The notes beneath the pieces were generated by a model, which made no database searches, was not told where the DNA came from, and saw only the letters and a list, made by a program, of their open reading frames with translations. Shown here one piece after another: positions 22,015-34,931 of a stretch of 64,000 nucleotides of DNA. The stretch is taken from assembly GCA_025266875.1 (NCBI GenBank), contig JALLLT010000009.1:620001-684000 (forward strand), written 5' to 3'. Both the position numbers and the translations under genes were made by a program. Each line of letters starts with the position of its first letter. Position 1 is the stretch's first letter. This DNA is from Fennellomyces sp. T-0311 (lineage: Eukaryota > Mucoromycota > Mucoromycetes > Mucorales > Lichtheimiaceae).

Positions 22015-24244
22015 TAACCATGTCACCCCATATTATATCTACAGCACTATTATTTAAGGTGAGTGTGCTGGGTCTGCTGGATACCTTTGCTGGGCTAATG
22101 GGATGTGCGATAGACACACCTATTCCCTCCCTCTCTCTGATCTGCGCACTTCACATTATCGTTAAAGCAATGTCCAATCAAGTAGCTTGCGAAACGAGGC
22201 AAACATTTACAAATGTGTGGCAGCGACACCTTGAAGTAATATGATACCAGCAAAGAGAGGATAACGGCAGCTATAGAGAAACTACGAACTGGTTACTTAC
22301 TGGTAGAAAGCTCTCATCCATATCTCAAGTATTCCTCTCTATCACGCACTGTCTGCTGAATAATGTTTCGTTTATCCCGCGCTTAATAATTCCTTCGATA
22401 TCAAAGCATGCAAAATCTAAAAGTAGCATACATGGAACTATTTATTCCGTTTTTCATGCAAGAGAGCGATCTCGGGATCCAACTGCCTATATCTCGATAT
22501 CTCCCCGCGTAATTTATATTGGACACAAGTTAATTTCTGACGCTTTGTCCTAGTATGGGGAGCGTATGATACCTTTTCGTCTTACGTTTCTAATATAATA
22601 TCCCTTTCAATCACCGTTGATTAATAACTTGGTCCCGTGGAGCTTATGTTTTATTTACTATGGTAACTGTATCGGTCCCTGTGGCGCAAGTCTCCGTTCT
22701 ATCGATAGTTGTGACCAGGCTTCAGATTCCTATTGTAGTCCACGCCACATCGAATAAACCTTAATTTTGAAGGAATGCTACCCAATGAGCAGTCGCTTTC
22801 AGTCAGGTCTCTGTGCTGAGCTACATCTACATGCATACCGGATATACTGCAGCTGCGGACCAGCATGCACCGCATCGCACGCATGTGTATATCACATAGT
22901 GTTCCTAACACTTCTGATCGAGCCAGCTGTTGTCAACGAGGCGGATGACCACAGTTAATAGATGCATCAAATGATATAGCAGTTACCCTCACACAACGTG
23001 TGCTGAAGCATCATTTTGATCCGGGTGCTTTATCTCTATATGTATCTAAGCCATGTAATATTTGAAATACATCCACTGCTTTAACCCACATTTTGAGCGT
23101 GCAGGATGCACTAAAAAATGAATTCACATGTATATAATAGTCAATCGATTGTGAACCAGTGGTCAAAGTGTATTCGATCGTACGCTTTTATTGTTACCAG
23201 CTTCCGTAGTATCCCATGCTGTGGCGTGATCGCTATGATTGCTGGATTTGATGATGGTACTGTTGTACTAATTAGACTTTGGTATTCGGATCATCGACTA
23301 AAAGCGGACATATCGAACGCGTTCCAGTTTGTACGTAATACAGAATCGGAGCGTCTTAATCAGGATGTTACAAGCCGTGGCAAGTGCTGTGATGAGGCTT
23401 GAAGGAACTTGGCATGGCGCGATGATAATAAATAATAATAAAAACAAATCGTGGTCCTCCTTGGCATGGCTTTGCTTATCGAGAAACATTCGGAAATGAA
23501 TAGAAATAGTGGAGCTAAACCAGATAGGTACGTGCTTGTAACATGCTTGTGACATGGAAGTTTATAATGTACCATGGGAGTCGCTGTTCATACGATCAAG
23601 CTGCCACCATCCATCATTGCTTAACCCTCGCACATAACTCCCATACACATATATAGCCTGCATAAATGAAAACATTGACAATCCAGTCTCGTGATGCGAT
23701 ATTCTTTACGGGATAGTTCCAAGTATTTTCACGTTCTGACATTTATTTACCGTTGCTTTGGCTGAGGACCTTGCGTCTTGGCGCTACACTTGTGTGCTTA
23801 CTAACCATTTTTGATACGATCGTCATGTTTATGAGATATTCCAGTAGGAGAAGGGAGCCCAAAGTATGGTGGTTACTTGCTTCCAATTATGTGGATTAGT
23901 TTTTAAGTTTCAGCTTATCATCGTCCTACAGCCGCTTTTGGGCTGGGTAAGTTGAATGGACTTTTCTGGTTGATGGATCGGCTATGGGATGCGATGTACC
24001 GTGTGTGTCACAAGTATGTGTTTTTCAAGTAACACATGACGGTTTAAAGTGCATCTGCAAGCTCAGCCCTTTTTCGGCGCGTTAGTTTAGAATAATTTTT
24101 TTTCTCGCATTTAAAAAAGGAAAAATCAAAGTCAAGGCACATCTCTTTTTCTTTTCATCCATTTTGTATATTTTATTCCTACTATGCATTTCGTTTTTGA
24201 AGCTTTTCATAGACGGGTAAGTTTTGTCGTCAACGAACGCGAAA
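22015..24244. other. Intergenic, no gene seen
   Basis: About 2.2 kb of AT-rich sequence. Open frames are short, and none shows a motif or plausible exon joins. The right-hand end should contain the promoter of the membrane protein that starts at 24245. Confidence 0.5.
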
Positions 24245-26125
24245 ATGTCGTCCAAAAAGCACCACTTATATGGTTTAGTAATGGTTGTAGCCTTTAGAAT
24301 CCATTTCACTGGCATATGTTCGCATAATTTCAGCCATCATTTTTGGCTTATTGTTTTTCGTTTATCTTGGGTATTTGATAAATCAGGTACATGGCAACTC
24401 GGCAAAACTCGTTCCTCCTTTTTATATATATTCTGATCCGAAATCATCAAGATCACATATGATAAACCATTGCTACGAATATCACGCGAGGATATGGATT
24501 CCAGTTATCCAGTACCAGAGATCGAAATATGCGCGCAAAACAGCACGTTGACGATTGCACGATGCGATTTAATGTATATGAACTGGACGTTTGCAACAAT
24601 ACCCGACTGTTATCACTATATCAAGATTGGCAACTTGTCCGCGGGTGACCCATCGCGATGCTACTTGTTTCAGTCCAATGGCACTTTTTCATACGGTGTT
24701 GTTGAGAATTACGAGCCCACATCACCCGATATTCGACGTATAGACATATACTGGAAAGTGGATGCCCTTCAAAATTTAACGTATGCGTCGATTTCTGTTC
24801 CTTCCATTGCTGTTGAATTGTACAACCCCGGATTCAGCCGATGGAACCCTCCCGATCCTGCAAGCATGATTCCGCAGCAGGTAATGCATTCATTTTTTTT
24901 CCAAACCACATGCATGTTTACCGACTCGACAATGAATATTTCAGGCACAATTTTCTAGAGATATGGTTCTTGGAAATTCTCGATCTACTACGACTCAAAA
25001 CACAACAACAACCATCTTTTTTGCGGCAAACAAGTATCGCGCCATTCGGCCGAGAGATGTACCATCGCTGTTAGGTTTTGTAAGCGAGCAAAAAAAGTGA
25101 CAAACGTGGTTGGGCATTTGAACTTATTCCAAATTTGTATAAAAAAAAGACTCCTAGCTTTGTAGATATCCCTACTTTGCAAACTAACCAGTTGGATTGG
25201 CCAATACAGAGGAGTAACGCTAATCTTACTAGAGGCGTAAGGAGTTTTATGCGTGTGCGACAAACAGATTTTAATTACGAATCTAAATGTAGGATTACCA
25301 CGGGCTTTTCTCTGTTCAATTGGCCAAGGCTACGCAAGAAGTCAGGGCAAGTTCTTTTTTTTTTCCACGTTTGAGGCTTTCACAAGCTAATTCTTTTTTC
25401 ACAACCTATAGACTGAACAACGGCAACACACTTTACTTGCCGCAGTAGCACTTGCTGGTGGTGCTTATGGTGTGTTAACAACGCTTTACATTCTCTTATT
25501 CGGTATGATCCGAATGGCACCTTTCGGTGCCGTCCATCAACTCCCACTCGCCACGATTCGCGGAGTGGAGAAAATCAAGAACCACCGAAGAAATAGCCGA
25601 GAGGGCGATAGCAATCACAAATTTGCAATACTTCACCGTTTTTTCCGACGGTCTCAGCCAGAGCATCTCTTGGATGACGTAGCTTCTTCGCCCGCGAAAT
25701 CAGACAGCGGCAGTGAGACAAAAGATTCGGTTGTTCAGCACCATAATATTCTAGTACCTCCGGCACTGGCGGCGAGTTCTGATGAAGGAAGTTCTCGTAT
25801 CCATGGTCCATGGGAACGAGATTATCATCCTTCAAGTGATCATGTTCCACCAGAACGCGTTGAAGGGCTTTTTGCCTTATGTGAACAACTTCAGCGCGAA
25901 CAACGAGATTCAGCTGCCAAGGCTGCTCAGTTGGAGCAACGCCTTTTTGAACTTCAAGAAGTGCTGCGCGCTTATTATATTAATATGGATTATTTGGATC
26001 AGCAACGTAATTTGCGACGTCGCGGTCGACAACGCTCAGTTTATTACACTCCACAACGATCTGGTAGTGCTGATGGGGGATGGCTTTTCGATGATGAAGC
26101 GTCAATACATAAAAATGCACAATAA
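24245..26125 (+). CDS. Unrecognised two-span membrane protein with coiled-coil tail
   Basis: Exon 1 is short (ATG 24245, MSSKKHHLY) and splices to a membrane anchor AIIFGLLFFVYLGYLINQ. A probable lumenal or extracellular domain follows with several N-glycosylation sequons (AQNSTLTIARCDLMYMNWTF, NGTFSYG, LQNLTYAS) and Cys residues in ARCDLMY and IPDCYHY. After two further exons comes a second membrane segment, TLLAAVALAGGAYGVLTTL with YILLFGM. A long polar cytoplasmic tail then contains a coiled coil (CEQLQREQRDSAAKAAQLEQ and on through RLFELQEVL) and a basic RNLRRRGRQRS. The stop is TAA at 26125. No enzyme motif; the topology suggests a surface or endomembrane scaffold. The join between the anchor and the sequon-rich domain is not fixed. 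Confidence 0.6.
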
Positions 26126-26150
26126 AGAACAAAAAAAATGAAAAAAAAAG

Positions 26151-26574
26151 TTAAAGAATGGTAGAACCCCATCGTTCAGAAGTCGATCTGTAAACACCAG
26201 TCATTCCTGAACATACGGGGCTACTAAATTCGTTTGCAGACTTGACAACCGATGTCGAATAACCGCCTGAGTTTGCATTGTAGTGCGCAAGAGTCATACC
26301 CAACGGGGGAGTTGTTGATCGTGGTGGAATACTTGATAGATTGGGGGGCATAAAGCATGGTTCAACGAATTCTGGCTGTTCCTGTTGGTCTGTTTGAATC
26401 GGCTGAGCATTGCCAGTCGCTCGTTTCGTAGCACTGGTATCCTAGCAACAACTTCTGTTGAATAAAAGAAGGGAAAGGGGGAAGGGTAGAGGATACGATA
26501 AATACCTCTTCCACTAATTCATCGTTCTTTCTCTTCTTTGTAGACGAAAAACAGTCAATGGGAGCGGGTGTCAT
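26151..26574 (-). CDS. Small unrecognised protein
   Basis: Two exons. The first, ATG 26574, is MTPAPIDCFSSTKKRKNDEL followed by VEE at a GTATTT donor. The second follows a GTTGCTAG acceptor: DTSATKRATGNAQPIQTD, then PPNLSSIPPRSTTPPLGMTL, ending ERWGSTIL at TAA 26151. About 120 residues; polar, Pro/Ser/Thr-rich, with a possible nuclear signal KKRKND. An alternative ATG at 26604 would add ten residues. The stop is 25 bp from the convergent + strand gene's stop, so their 3' ends almost certainly overlap. Function unknown. Confidence 0.55.
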
Positions 26575-26726
26575 AATAATGAAAGAGAAAAGCGGTTGGG
26601 CCAATGCGCTCCGTCGATGAATTTAAATAACCATGGAAACCGAATTAGGAAATCGCTCAATCGGAAAGGGAAACCCCGACATTCTTTTTTTTTTGTTTTT
26701 TCAGCCATTGCTGATTCCAAGTAGCC
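26575..26726. promoter_or_regulatory. Divergent promoter, small unknown / DIM1
   Basis: A 152-bp gap between divergent start codons, with a long T tract just before DIM1. The two genes probably share initiation sequences. Confidence 0.45.
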
Positions 26727-27930
<1,204 letters not shown>

Positions 27931-28624
27931 ATCCGTTTCTTGTAATTCTATTATAACATGTACTTATTGCATACACGTCTCTCTGTCGAGTGGAGCGCCC
28001 CGTCTGGGATACCAACAACCAATTAAAAAGGCATATTGCATACAGAGTTCCCATGGATACACGACGATGACGCTGGCAATGCAAGTCTTGCGAATGTTGG
28101 GTTGCACGAAACACATGAATTTCAGATTGGCTTGAACTTTGAAATGCGGCATTCAGAAGCGGGCATGTTCGATTAATATTACCAACGCAGCTGCAGGGAT
28201 TGCGCATTGTATTCAAATATAAGGGCATGATGCAAAGCAACGCAGGAGGCTATGAAGAGTGAGAGATATGGACAATGCGCTGGTGCAGTGTAATAAAGGC
28301 TCCCCTTCCATGTGACTCCAGATGGTGACTTTGCAGGACTTTACGCCTCCAAGTTTGCATAACAATCATGCAGAATAATTAGCGAGGCGTAAACGATCAT
28401 CGTCGACCAGAGCCGGTTCTAAGCTGTCTACCAAAGGGGCACACGCAGACACACAGAACGAGCGGGAAAAGAAAAAGAAGCATCGGTATCATAGCATCCA
28501 CGAGAGATAGTGAAACCGGTGCCTGCGGATCAATCAACGAGAGAGCTTTAGTGTATACAATTTATTCATTATTACTGCTTTAAGAGCGGGCGGTGTGGTT
28601 TATCAGATGACTTGTGGAACGTCG
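27931..28624. other. Intergenic, no gene seen
   Basis: About 700 bp between the convergent DIM1 gene and the Ser-rich gene. It should contain both 3' untranslated ends. No motif or exon recognised. Confidence 0.5.
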
Positions 28625-29725
28625 TTATGCACCATACCACGTTTCGACCCGCTTGCTCCCAGTATGGGCTGATATGAACGATCCGCCAAAGTCCATGTGC
28701 AAGTGTGAGCCGAACGGTAGGCAGCCCTCGTATGCAGCCTCAGACACCAGATTGGCGAATGTCTCGGAGGTGTTTGCGTCGTTTTCCAGCAGGTTGCTCG
28801 TTAGACGGCGAATTTGGTCCCAAATGGCCGATAGGACAGCTGCTGACGCTATTGTGCCGGGGATGGCCGGGTGATGACTTGGGATGCTACATATATGGGC
28901 CATAAGCAACCAAGGCGATAAAATCTACCCGACATGTCCAGCACTTCCTTACCTATCAAGATTGCGTCTTCGTCGTCTGGCAAACTTGACATTGTCGCTG
29001 AGACTTGCGTTATGACTGGCTGAGGTATCACTTTGACTACCGCTTTGTATGGGGGCATTTGGCACTGTGGGTCGGAAGGAAGGCAGCGACTGCTCGCTCG
29101 TTTCTTCTTCTTGTGCTGGCTGGTTTGTCGATGATGATGCGAAAGAAGGTACGGTGATCCCACCGTGCGGTAGCAATATGTTGGGCATACTCGCCGACTC
29201 TGGCACAAAGTCGTTTATGTTTGCACGCCAAGGCTGGCTATGCGAGCTTTGTCGATTGTCAAGCATACGATGGACGACTCGAGCAAATGCTGACGGTGAA
29301 TCTGCTTCATCTTGTGATCGATTCGTGCCGTCAGAAAAGTACCCGGGCTCGTCCAGAAAAGTGCCTGTTCCATCGTGCGCTGGTAACGTTGTGAACTCAT
29401 TTCGTACTGATGACGTTAGAGTGTCAATGTCACTAAAGGATTCTGTATCGGATTGACGTAATGACGAGGAAGTTTCGGAAGGTGCAAGAAATGAAGACTC
29501 TGAATCGCGCCGTGGTGCTGCTGAAGACCGTCGTGAGGCGGAGCTAATGACATGCCAGTCGTTATCTGAGTCGGATGCAGACGTTGTTGGCTGAGTTACT
29601 CTGGGCGATAGTATATGGCTGGTGGGTGCAAAGTCTTGGTTGTCGCTGATAAGCTCATCCGCGCTTGTTGAGAGGCTACGTTGATGTCGGTGCTGTGGTC
29701 GTCTATGTTGCTGAGCAAACGCCAT
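28625..29725 (-). CDS. Ser-rich disordered protein with candidate AIM/LIR motif
   Basis: Two exons: a 250-residue N-terminal exon from ATG 29725, and a C-terminal exon joined by an AG|GTAAGG donor and TATGTAG acceptor. The first is low complexity and Ser/Asp-rich, with a basic start (MAFAQQHRRPQHRHQRSLST). It includes SASDSDNDWHVISSASRRSS, a W-x-x-I core preceded by acidic and Ser residues, as in Atg8-interacting (AIM/LIR) motifs. It ends NVKFARRRRRNLD. The second exon is ordered: TIASAAVLSAIWDQIRRLTS, ANTSETFANLVSEAAYEGCL, GSHLHMDFGGSFISAHTG and a stop at 28625. The alternation of hydrophobic residues suggests a membrane-associated or helical C-terminal module. No known family. Autophagy involvement is speculation from one motif. 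Confidence 0.6.
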
Positions 29726-30559
29726 TTTTGATAATCAAGAGGAAGAATGACGAGCTCCTTCGCGCATGAACAAATGTCACTTCATACCGACCGTGACTGT
29801 CTCCCCAACCGTCGCTTTAGTTGTCCGCCGCTTGCCCACATCCCTGACTGTTGCCAGGGCTACGGCAACCCAAAAAAAAAGCTCCTAAGGTGGGATATAC
29901 TATTAAGTCCAATTAAACTATGTTTCGGCCGTCTATTGGTCCAAACACTGTTACCACTTGCAATAACCGTTATCAGCTCAAAGTGCGAAAGACCGGTATG
30001 ATAAACCTGTGCTAGGCCTGCATAATGCATGGTTGGGCATTTTTTAGTATCAGATCTTTAGGCCTTTTTATTGGTAGTAGCGGAGGTTTGGCTAATCCGT
30101 TGTCATACGGAAACACGCTACAAACTGATAAAATAAAGTTTGACGCACGATCGGCGTTCTTCCAAGTTCCAACATAGCAATAGTTGACAATAGACCATTA
30201 AAAAACTCACCACAGATTTTAGTGAATTCGAACCTCATGACCGTGGGCAACCGATCGTTGTTTCAAACTTGGAACTCTTGCATAGTATGGGGTTGATCAT
30301 CCACCCTTCACATTATTGGCTTTCTTTTATATGCGCATTGAACAAGTGACATCCTTAAATCCAAAAAGAAAATAAACCTTGTTAAAAATTGTTCCGCTGG
30401 GGTTAGGAGGCGGAGGTACTCTACCTACTGGTAAACTTTCTTAGCTTTCTCGTAAGCGGTGATTGGTGCCTGTGACTATTGAGGTTACTGATCTGAAAAA
30501 TCTAACGGAAGCCGAAGTACGGCTCTCCCTCTCTCTTCTTCTTCCAAAGTTTCGGAACT
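29726..30559. other. Intergenic, divergent promoters
   Basis: An 830-bp gap between a minus-strand gene and the + strand FAD oxidase, so it holds both promoters. No coding exon recognised. Confidence 0.5.
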
Positions 30560-32180
30560 ATGTCCAGGACGGGATACCAGCCACCAGCACCAGGCTCCAA
30601 GATTATCATCATCGGAGCTGGCAGCTTTGGTTTGTCCACAGCATATGCATTGTCTTTGAAAGACAAGAATTATGACATTTGGGTGTTTGAACGGCAATCT
30701 ATCCCTTCCCCGGATGCTGCATCTTGTGGTATGGTGCTAGTACTTTTTCCTATCATCATCAAGATAAAGGGTGTTAATCCATGCCATAGATATCAACAAG
30801 ATTGTGCGCATGGACTATGGTAAAGAAGAGCTCTACATGCACCTCATGGCGGAAGGTTTCCCCATGTGGGAGCAATGGAACAAGGAACGCGCTGTAAAGG
30901 GATTAAGCCCGGTGTTCCATAACACTGGTGTTATCTTGTTCTCTCAGAATGGCAAGTTCTCGCCCTTCGAAGTGGAGAGTATGAAGGCCATCCGTGAAGC
31001 TGGTTACGGACATGTTATTGAAGAGTTGCGCACTCCTACCAGCATTGCTGAACGATACCCTCAATTCAAAGAAGCCACGGAGAACGGTTTCGATATCGCC
31101 TATGTCAACAAAGCCGGAGGTGAGAAGGACACGAAAACGTGAAAGAGTTTGGCGCGCGTAAAATACTAATTGGCATTTTTGATAAAAGGCTGGTGCGACT
31201 CAAGTGAGGCTATCAAACACATTTACGGCAAGTGTGTCGAGAATGGTGTCCATTTCGTTGTTGGTCCCGAACAAGGTACCTTTGAAAAATTCCAATTTGA
31301 CCAAAAGAACGCGGCCAAAATCAACGGCATCCAGACAAAGGACGGAAAGATGCACCAGGGTGATTTGGTTATTCTGGCAACTGGTTCATGGACTCCTGGA
31401 ATAGTTGATCTTGGGGGCAGAATTGTAGCAACCGGACAAACTGTAATTCAATTTAAACTTCCGGATTATATGAGAAAGTCGTTCGAGGGTCAGCCTGTTT
31501 TTTGTGCTGATCTTTCGGTCACTGGCTACTATGGATTCCCAGTCAACTCTGAAGGCAAAATGAAGGTTGGCTATCATTCTAGTGGCTACATGAATTTGCG
31601 TGAAGACAAGGTATCCGTTCCTCGCACCCAAGTTACACATCCAACGGATAGTATTCCCGTCAAGGACCTGGCACAGTTCCGACAGTTTTTGGCTAAATTC
31701 ATCCCAGGCACTTCGGCGATGGACATAAGTTACGCTCGGGTCTGCTGGTAAATAATTTGCCCGATTCATTTGTGTCACTTGGTATTAACAACCAAAAAAA
31801 AAGGTACTGCGACTGTGTCGATGGACACTTCTTGGTAGCACCTCATCCTGAGTTTGATAATCTCATTATTGCGTCCGGAGACTCAGGACATGGCATGAAG
31901 TAAGTTTTTATAGCATTTGAAAGAATTATCAGCTCATGAGAATTTCGTTTTGCAAAACAGATTTGTCCCGAATTTGGGTTTCAAAATTTGCCACGTTATC
32001 GAAGGCATTGATTCCGAGTATAGCCGAGCATGGCGATGGCGTGATATGCCTCGAGACGCTACCTACGACGGTTTGCGCGCAGATACTGGCCCAAAGGTTC
32101 ATTTGGATTTGAATGTGGAGGATCAATACACACGAATGGCCACTCCCGAAGATCTAAAGGCAGCCAGACCAAGTCTGTAA
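30560..32180 (+). CDS. FAD-dependent amine oxidase (fructosyl-amino acid / saccharopine / sarcosine oxidase family)
   Basis: Flavoprotein that oxidises secondary amines (glycated amino acids, saccharopine, pipecolate or sarcosine) with H2O2 release. ATG 30560: MSRTGYQPPAPGSKIIIIGA, with the dinucleotide fold GAGSFGLSTAYALSLKDKNY and FERQSIPSPDAAS. Later DINKIVRMDYG, AEGFPMWEQWNKE and an ATG-like FAD motif VILATGSWTPGIVDL. The segment ARVCWYCDCVDGHFLVAPHP includes the Cys that in this family carries the covalent flavin. The end has ASGDSGHGMKFVPNLG and a C-terminal ARPSL. About five exons, 430 residues. The last residues (PSL) are not a good peroxisomal signal, unlike many relatives. Substrate cannot be set from sequence alone; S. 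pombe Fap2-type and fungal fructosyl-amine oxidases are the likely kin. Confidence 0.88.
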
Positions 32181-32229
32181 ATATCACTCGTATACATGTA
32201 CAAAATATCATTTTTTTTTATTTTCACAT

Positions 32230-33329
32230 TTATTTGGTCAAGACCTTCTTGAAAAAGTTGGCAGTCAACTGCACAGCTTCAGTAGCTCTCTTGTTGTTAT
32301 GTTCGTCGTTCCAGTTGCCACGCGATGCAGCGAAGCCGTGAACCATATCTAGGATAATAAACATTAGAGACACATATACCAATAGATCCAGAAACTTGGA
32401 TTCACATACCATCGAAACGGTGATGCTCACATTCGGCGCCGAAAGGCTTCTTGGCCAAGACGTTCATGTACTCGGTCTTTTAAATCGTTAGAACTTTCCC
32501 GCTCAAGCACCAAAAAAGAATCTATGCACTTACCATATCAGGTTCGTTCTTGCTTGGAATGGCCAAGACGGGAGCACCAGCTCCTTCTGCATCCTTGACT
32601 TCAACAAACGAGGGGTGGATCATAGAAACACCACCAAAGAACGAGTCAATAGCAGTAAGTTGGACACCGATCTAACTCTGACAATGAATATCATCGCTTC
32701 TGCATTACAATTTCTCTTATACAGTACCTTTGCACCCCAGCAGAAACCAACCAAACCACCCTGGACAACACCCTGTCCCTGAAGCCATTCACGAACGACT
32801 GTGACCTGGGGTTGAATCTAATAGAAAATTGGATCAGCTGCAATCCCCCGCAATATACTTTTTGTTTTAATACCGACCACTTCAATAGTACCCACTTTTG
32901 CGATCCATGCCAACAAAGCTTGCATATCACCCATCTGTTCCGGAGTCCAGGGCTTACCGTGGAAAAAGTCAGGCATGGCAACCTTATAGCCACAGTTCTT
33001 GGCGAGGATATCGCAGAATTGTTTGGTGTTGTCACTTTTTTAGTGGCAAATGAAAACGTTAGTTTCTGTTTACGTCTATGCATGTAAAAGAAACTTACTG
33101 GAAGCCAAAGATATCATAGATGACCAAGATGGCCTTCTTGGCATCCTGTACCCGAAAAATTTCATATAGTCAGCAAGAGTTACTTTTCGCGTCATACGCG
33201 CAATCTTTGTAATACCTTGGGACCAACGGTGTAAACATCGAGATCACCGACTTTCTCAACGGTACCGACGGGAGTGTAGGTGCTCTCGAAAGGAGGAATA
33301 GTGCAGCAAGCCTTGAGGGATGATGACAT
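32230..33329 (-). CDS. Dienelactone hydrolase family protein
   Basis: Alpha/beta hydrolase, probably cytosolic. Start ATG 33329 (MSSSLKACCTIPPFESTYTP, then VGTVEKVGDLDVYTVGPK), then exons with DAKKAILVIYDIFGF, QFCDILAKNCGYKVAMPDFF, HGKPWTPEQMGDM, the nucleophile elbow GGLVGFCWGAKV (Cys nucleophile), AIDSFFGGVSMIHPSFVEV, APVLAIPSKNEPDM and the catalytic His in DMVHGFAASRGNWN. The end is FFKKVLTK, TAA at 32230. About seven exons and 240 residues, a normal length. The C-W-G triad arrangement is typical of the DLH/Aim2 group. Its 3' end converges with the FAD oxidase, 49 bp apart. The true substrate in fungi is generally unknown. Confidence 0.9.
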
Positions 33330-34931
33330 TTTTTTTTTGTGTAAAGAGTGAAAGAAAAATAATGAACCCCAAAACAGCGCACAGTTTACCTTTAAAATTC
33401 AGCAATCTTTTCTCATTATCCATATCTCGCTCCCATGCGAATGTCAAGATACAGTAATATTTTGCGAACCATTTTCACACACCTTGCTGTATAGTATACT
33501 GTATGTGATGTAGCCTAGCAAATCTCATCGCCCGAGTGTTGCGTAGCGTCTAAGGGTATTTATTTCACTGGTATCAAAAGTTAGCGGTATACTGCACAGA
33601 TCCCCGATATAAGGTTACTGTTGCTGCAAGCTCCGATGCACTTTAAGGAAATACGTTTTCCCTGGCTTGTTACTTCAAAGGTTTTGGGGTACAGTATTAA
33701 ATTAGTCGACTAACTATAACTTGTGCATTTTCTACTGATATTTGCGATAGTTTAAATAGATTATTAGTAATGGTCGCGTTCCAAAGTCGTAGAAATAACA
33801 TAAATTTTTCTGTCGGTATAGTACATCCGTTAGCCGGAGGACCAGGACATATAAGCAATGTAGTGTGACACATTTCCGTGACAACCGCTATACCCAATCT
33901 TTGTAAGCTCACCTTATAGTAAACTGGTAACCCTTTTTTACCAAATCAATCAGGTTTTGTAGTAGTTGGTGATACGTACTGTCATGTGAATGAGCACCTG
34001 GTACACAGTGGAATAAATGGCAGTTTAATGCTTGTAAACGCAGCCATGCATTACTAATCAATATTTATCTGAAAAGCTGTGTATTATTAATCAAAGCTGT
34101 TTGGATAAGTAGCTGTGCATTATTAATCAAATGACATTGGATTGCGACCTATTATTAGTCAATGCTAAATAACATAAATGAATATATTTATTGCCGTACC
34201 TACGATGGATACCCGTGCCTTTATCGCCCGCCTTTTGACAGACAGGTGAGCACAAAAAGATGATGGGCACCATAATACTATAAATGCTCTACATGTATAA
34301 CTCGTCAACCATCCAAAGGGTGCTTAATTAAACACGCTTCTCTTTTCGCTACCTGATAATATATTAAAAATGTACAGCCAGCATAACCATAATTATACTG
34401 CCCTGCCTCGTCCAAGAATACAGCACACCGCTGATTCTCTTCAAGTCTCCCAATACTACAACTTTTGCCCTGGCTGTGGTGTCGATGTCTCGCAATTCTG
34501 TCATGAGGCACACTGTCCTTTCCATCACCATTAAGATGGGAACCACGCGTTGCACATTTATAGAGGCAACGACCTTATTTACCTGTCGTAGTATATACCA
34601 GCAAATGCATATTCAATCAATATAAATCCTTACTTCATTTCGTCTTTAACATTGTCATCCCTCTTCAACCACATTGCTGTATCATTTTCCAATATCATTG
34701 TCATCCTAGATATATTGCCTTTATTTATACAACAATTCATTAAACCGGGCTCCTCCTGAAGAAATAATATGTTACTGGAACCTTCGATGCTGTCAGTGCT
34801 ATCAATATAGTTATTGTGTACAGCGATGGCTACCGTCTTTAGGACGACAATCCGCAGTTGCCTGGCAACGGGGACTCCGCCAGAAAATTCATTTTTCGCT
34901 TGGCTTGATAGATCGGTTTAATCAAGACAGA
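33330..34931. other. Intergenic, contains a degenerate repeat
   Basis: 1.6 kb without a convincing exon chain. It holds the divergent promoters of the hydrolase (-) and NCS2 (+), and a run of ATTATTAATCAA-like repeats around 34048-34163. The short minus-strand frames at 34305-34555 are not extended by splice sites. Confidence 0.5.
34048..34163. repeat. Degenerate repeat of GCATTATTAATCAA
   Basis: Four related copies are visible: GCATTACTAATCAAT (34048), TGTATTATTAATCAAAG (34080), TGCATTATTAATCAAAT (34116) and CCTATTATTAGTCAATG (34149). They are separated by about 15-20 bp, and two also share a leading AGCTGTG. Spacing is near 32-36 bp, so the unit may be a decayed minisatellite. Confidence 0.6.

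Noticed and set aside
30215..30305. GGTTCGAATTC on the minus strand, a second B-box look-alike
   Set aside because: No acceptor stem or anticodon arm can be formed around it.
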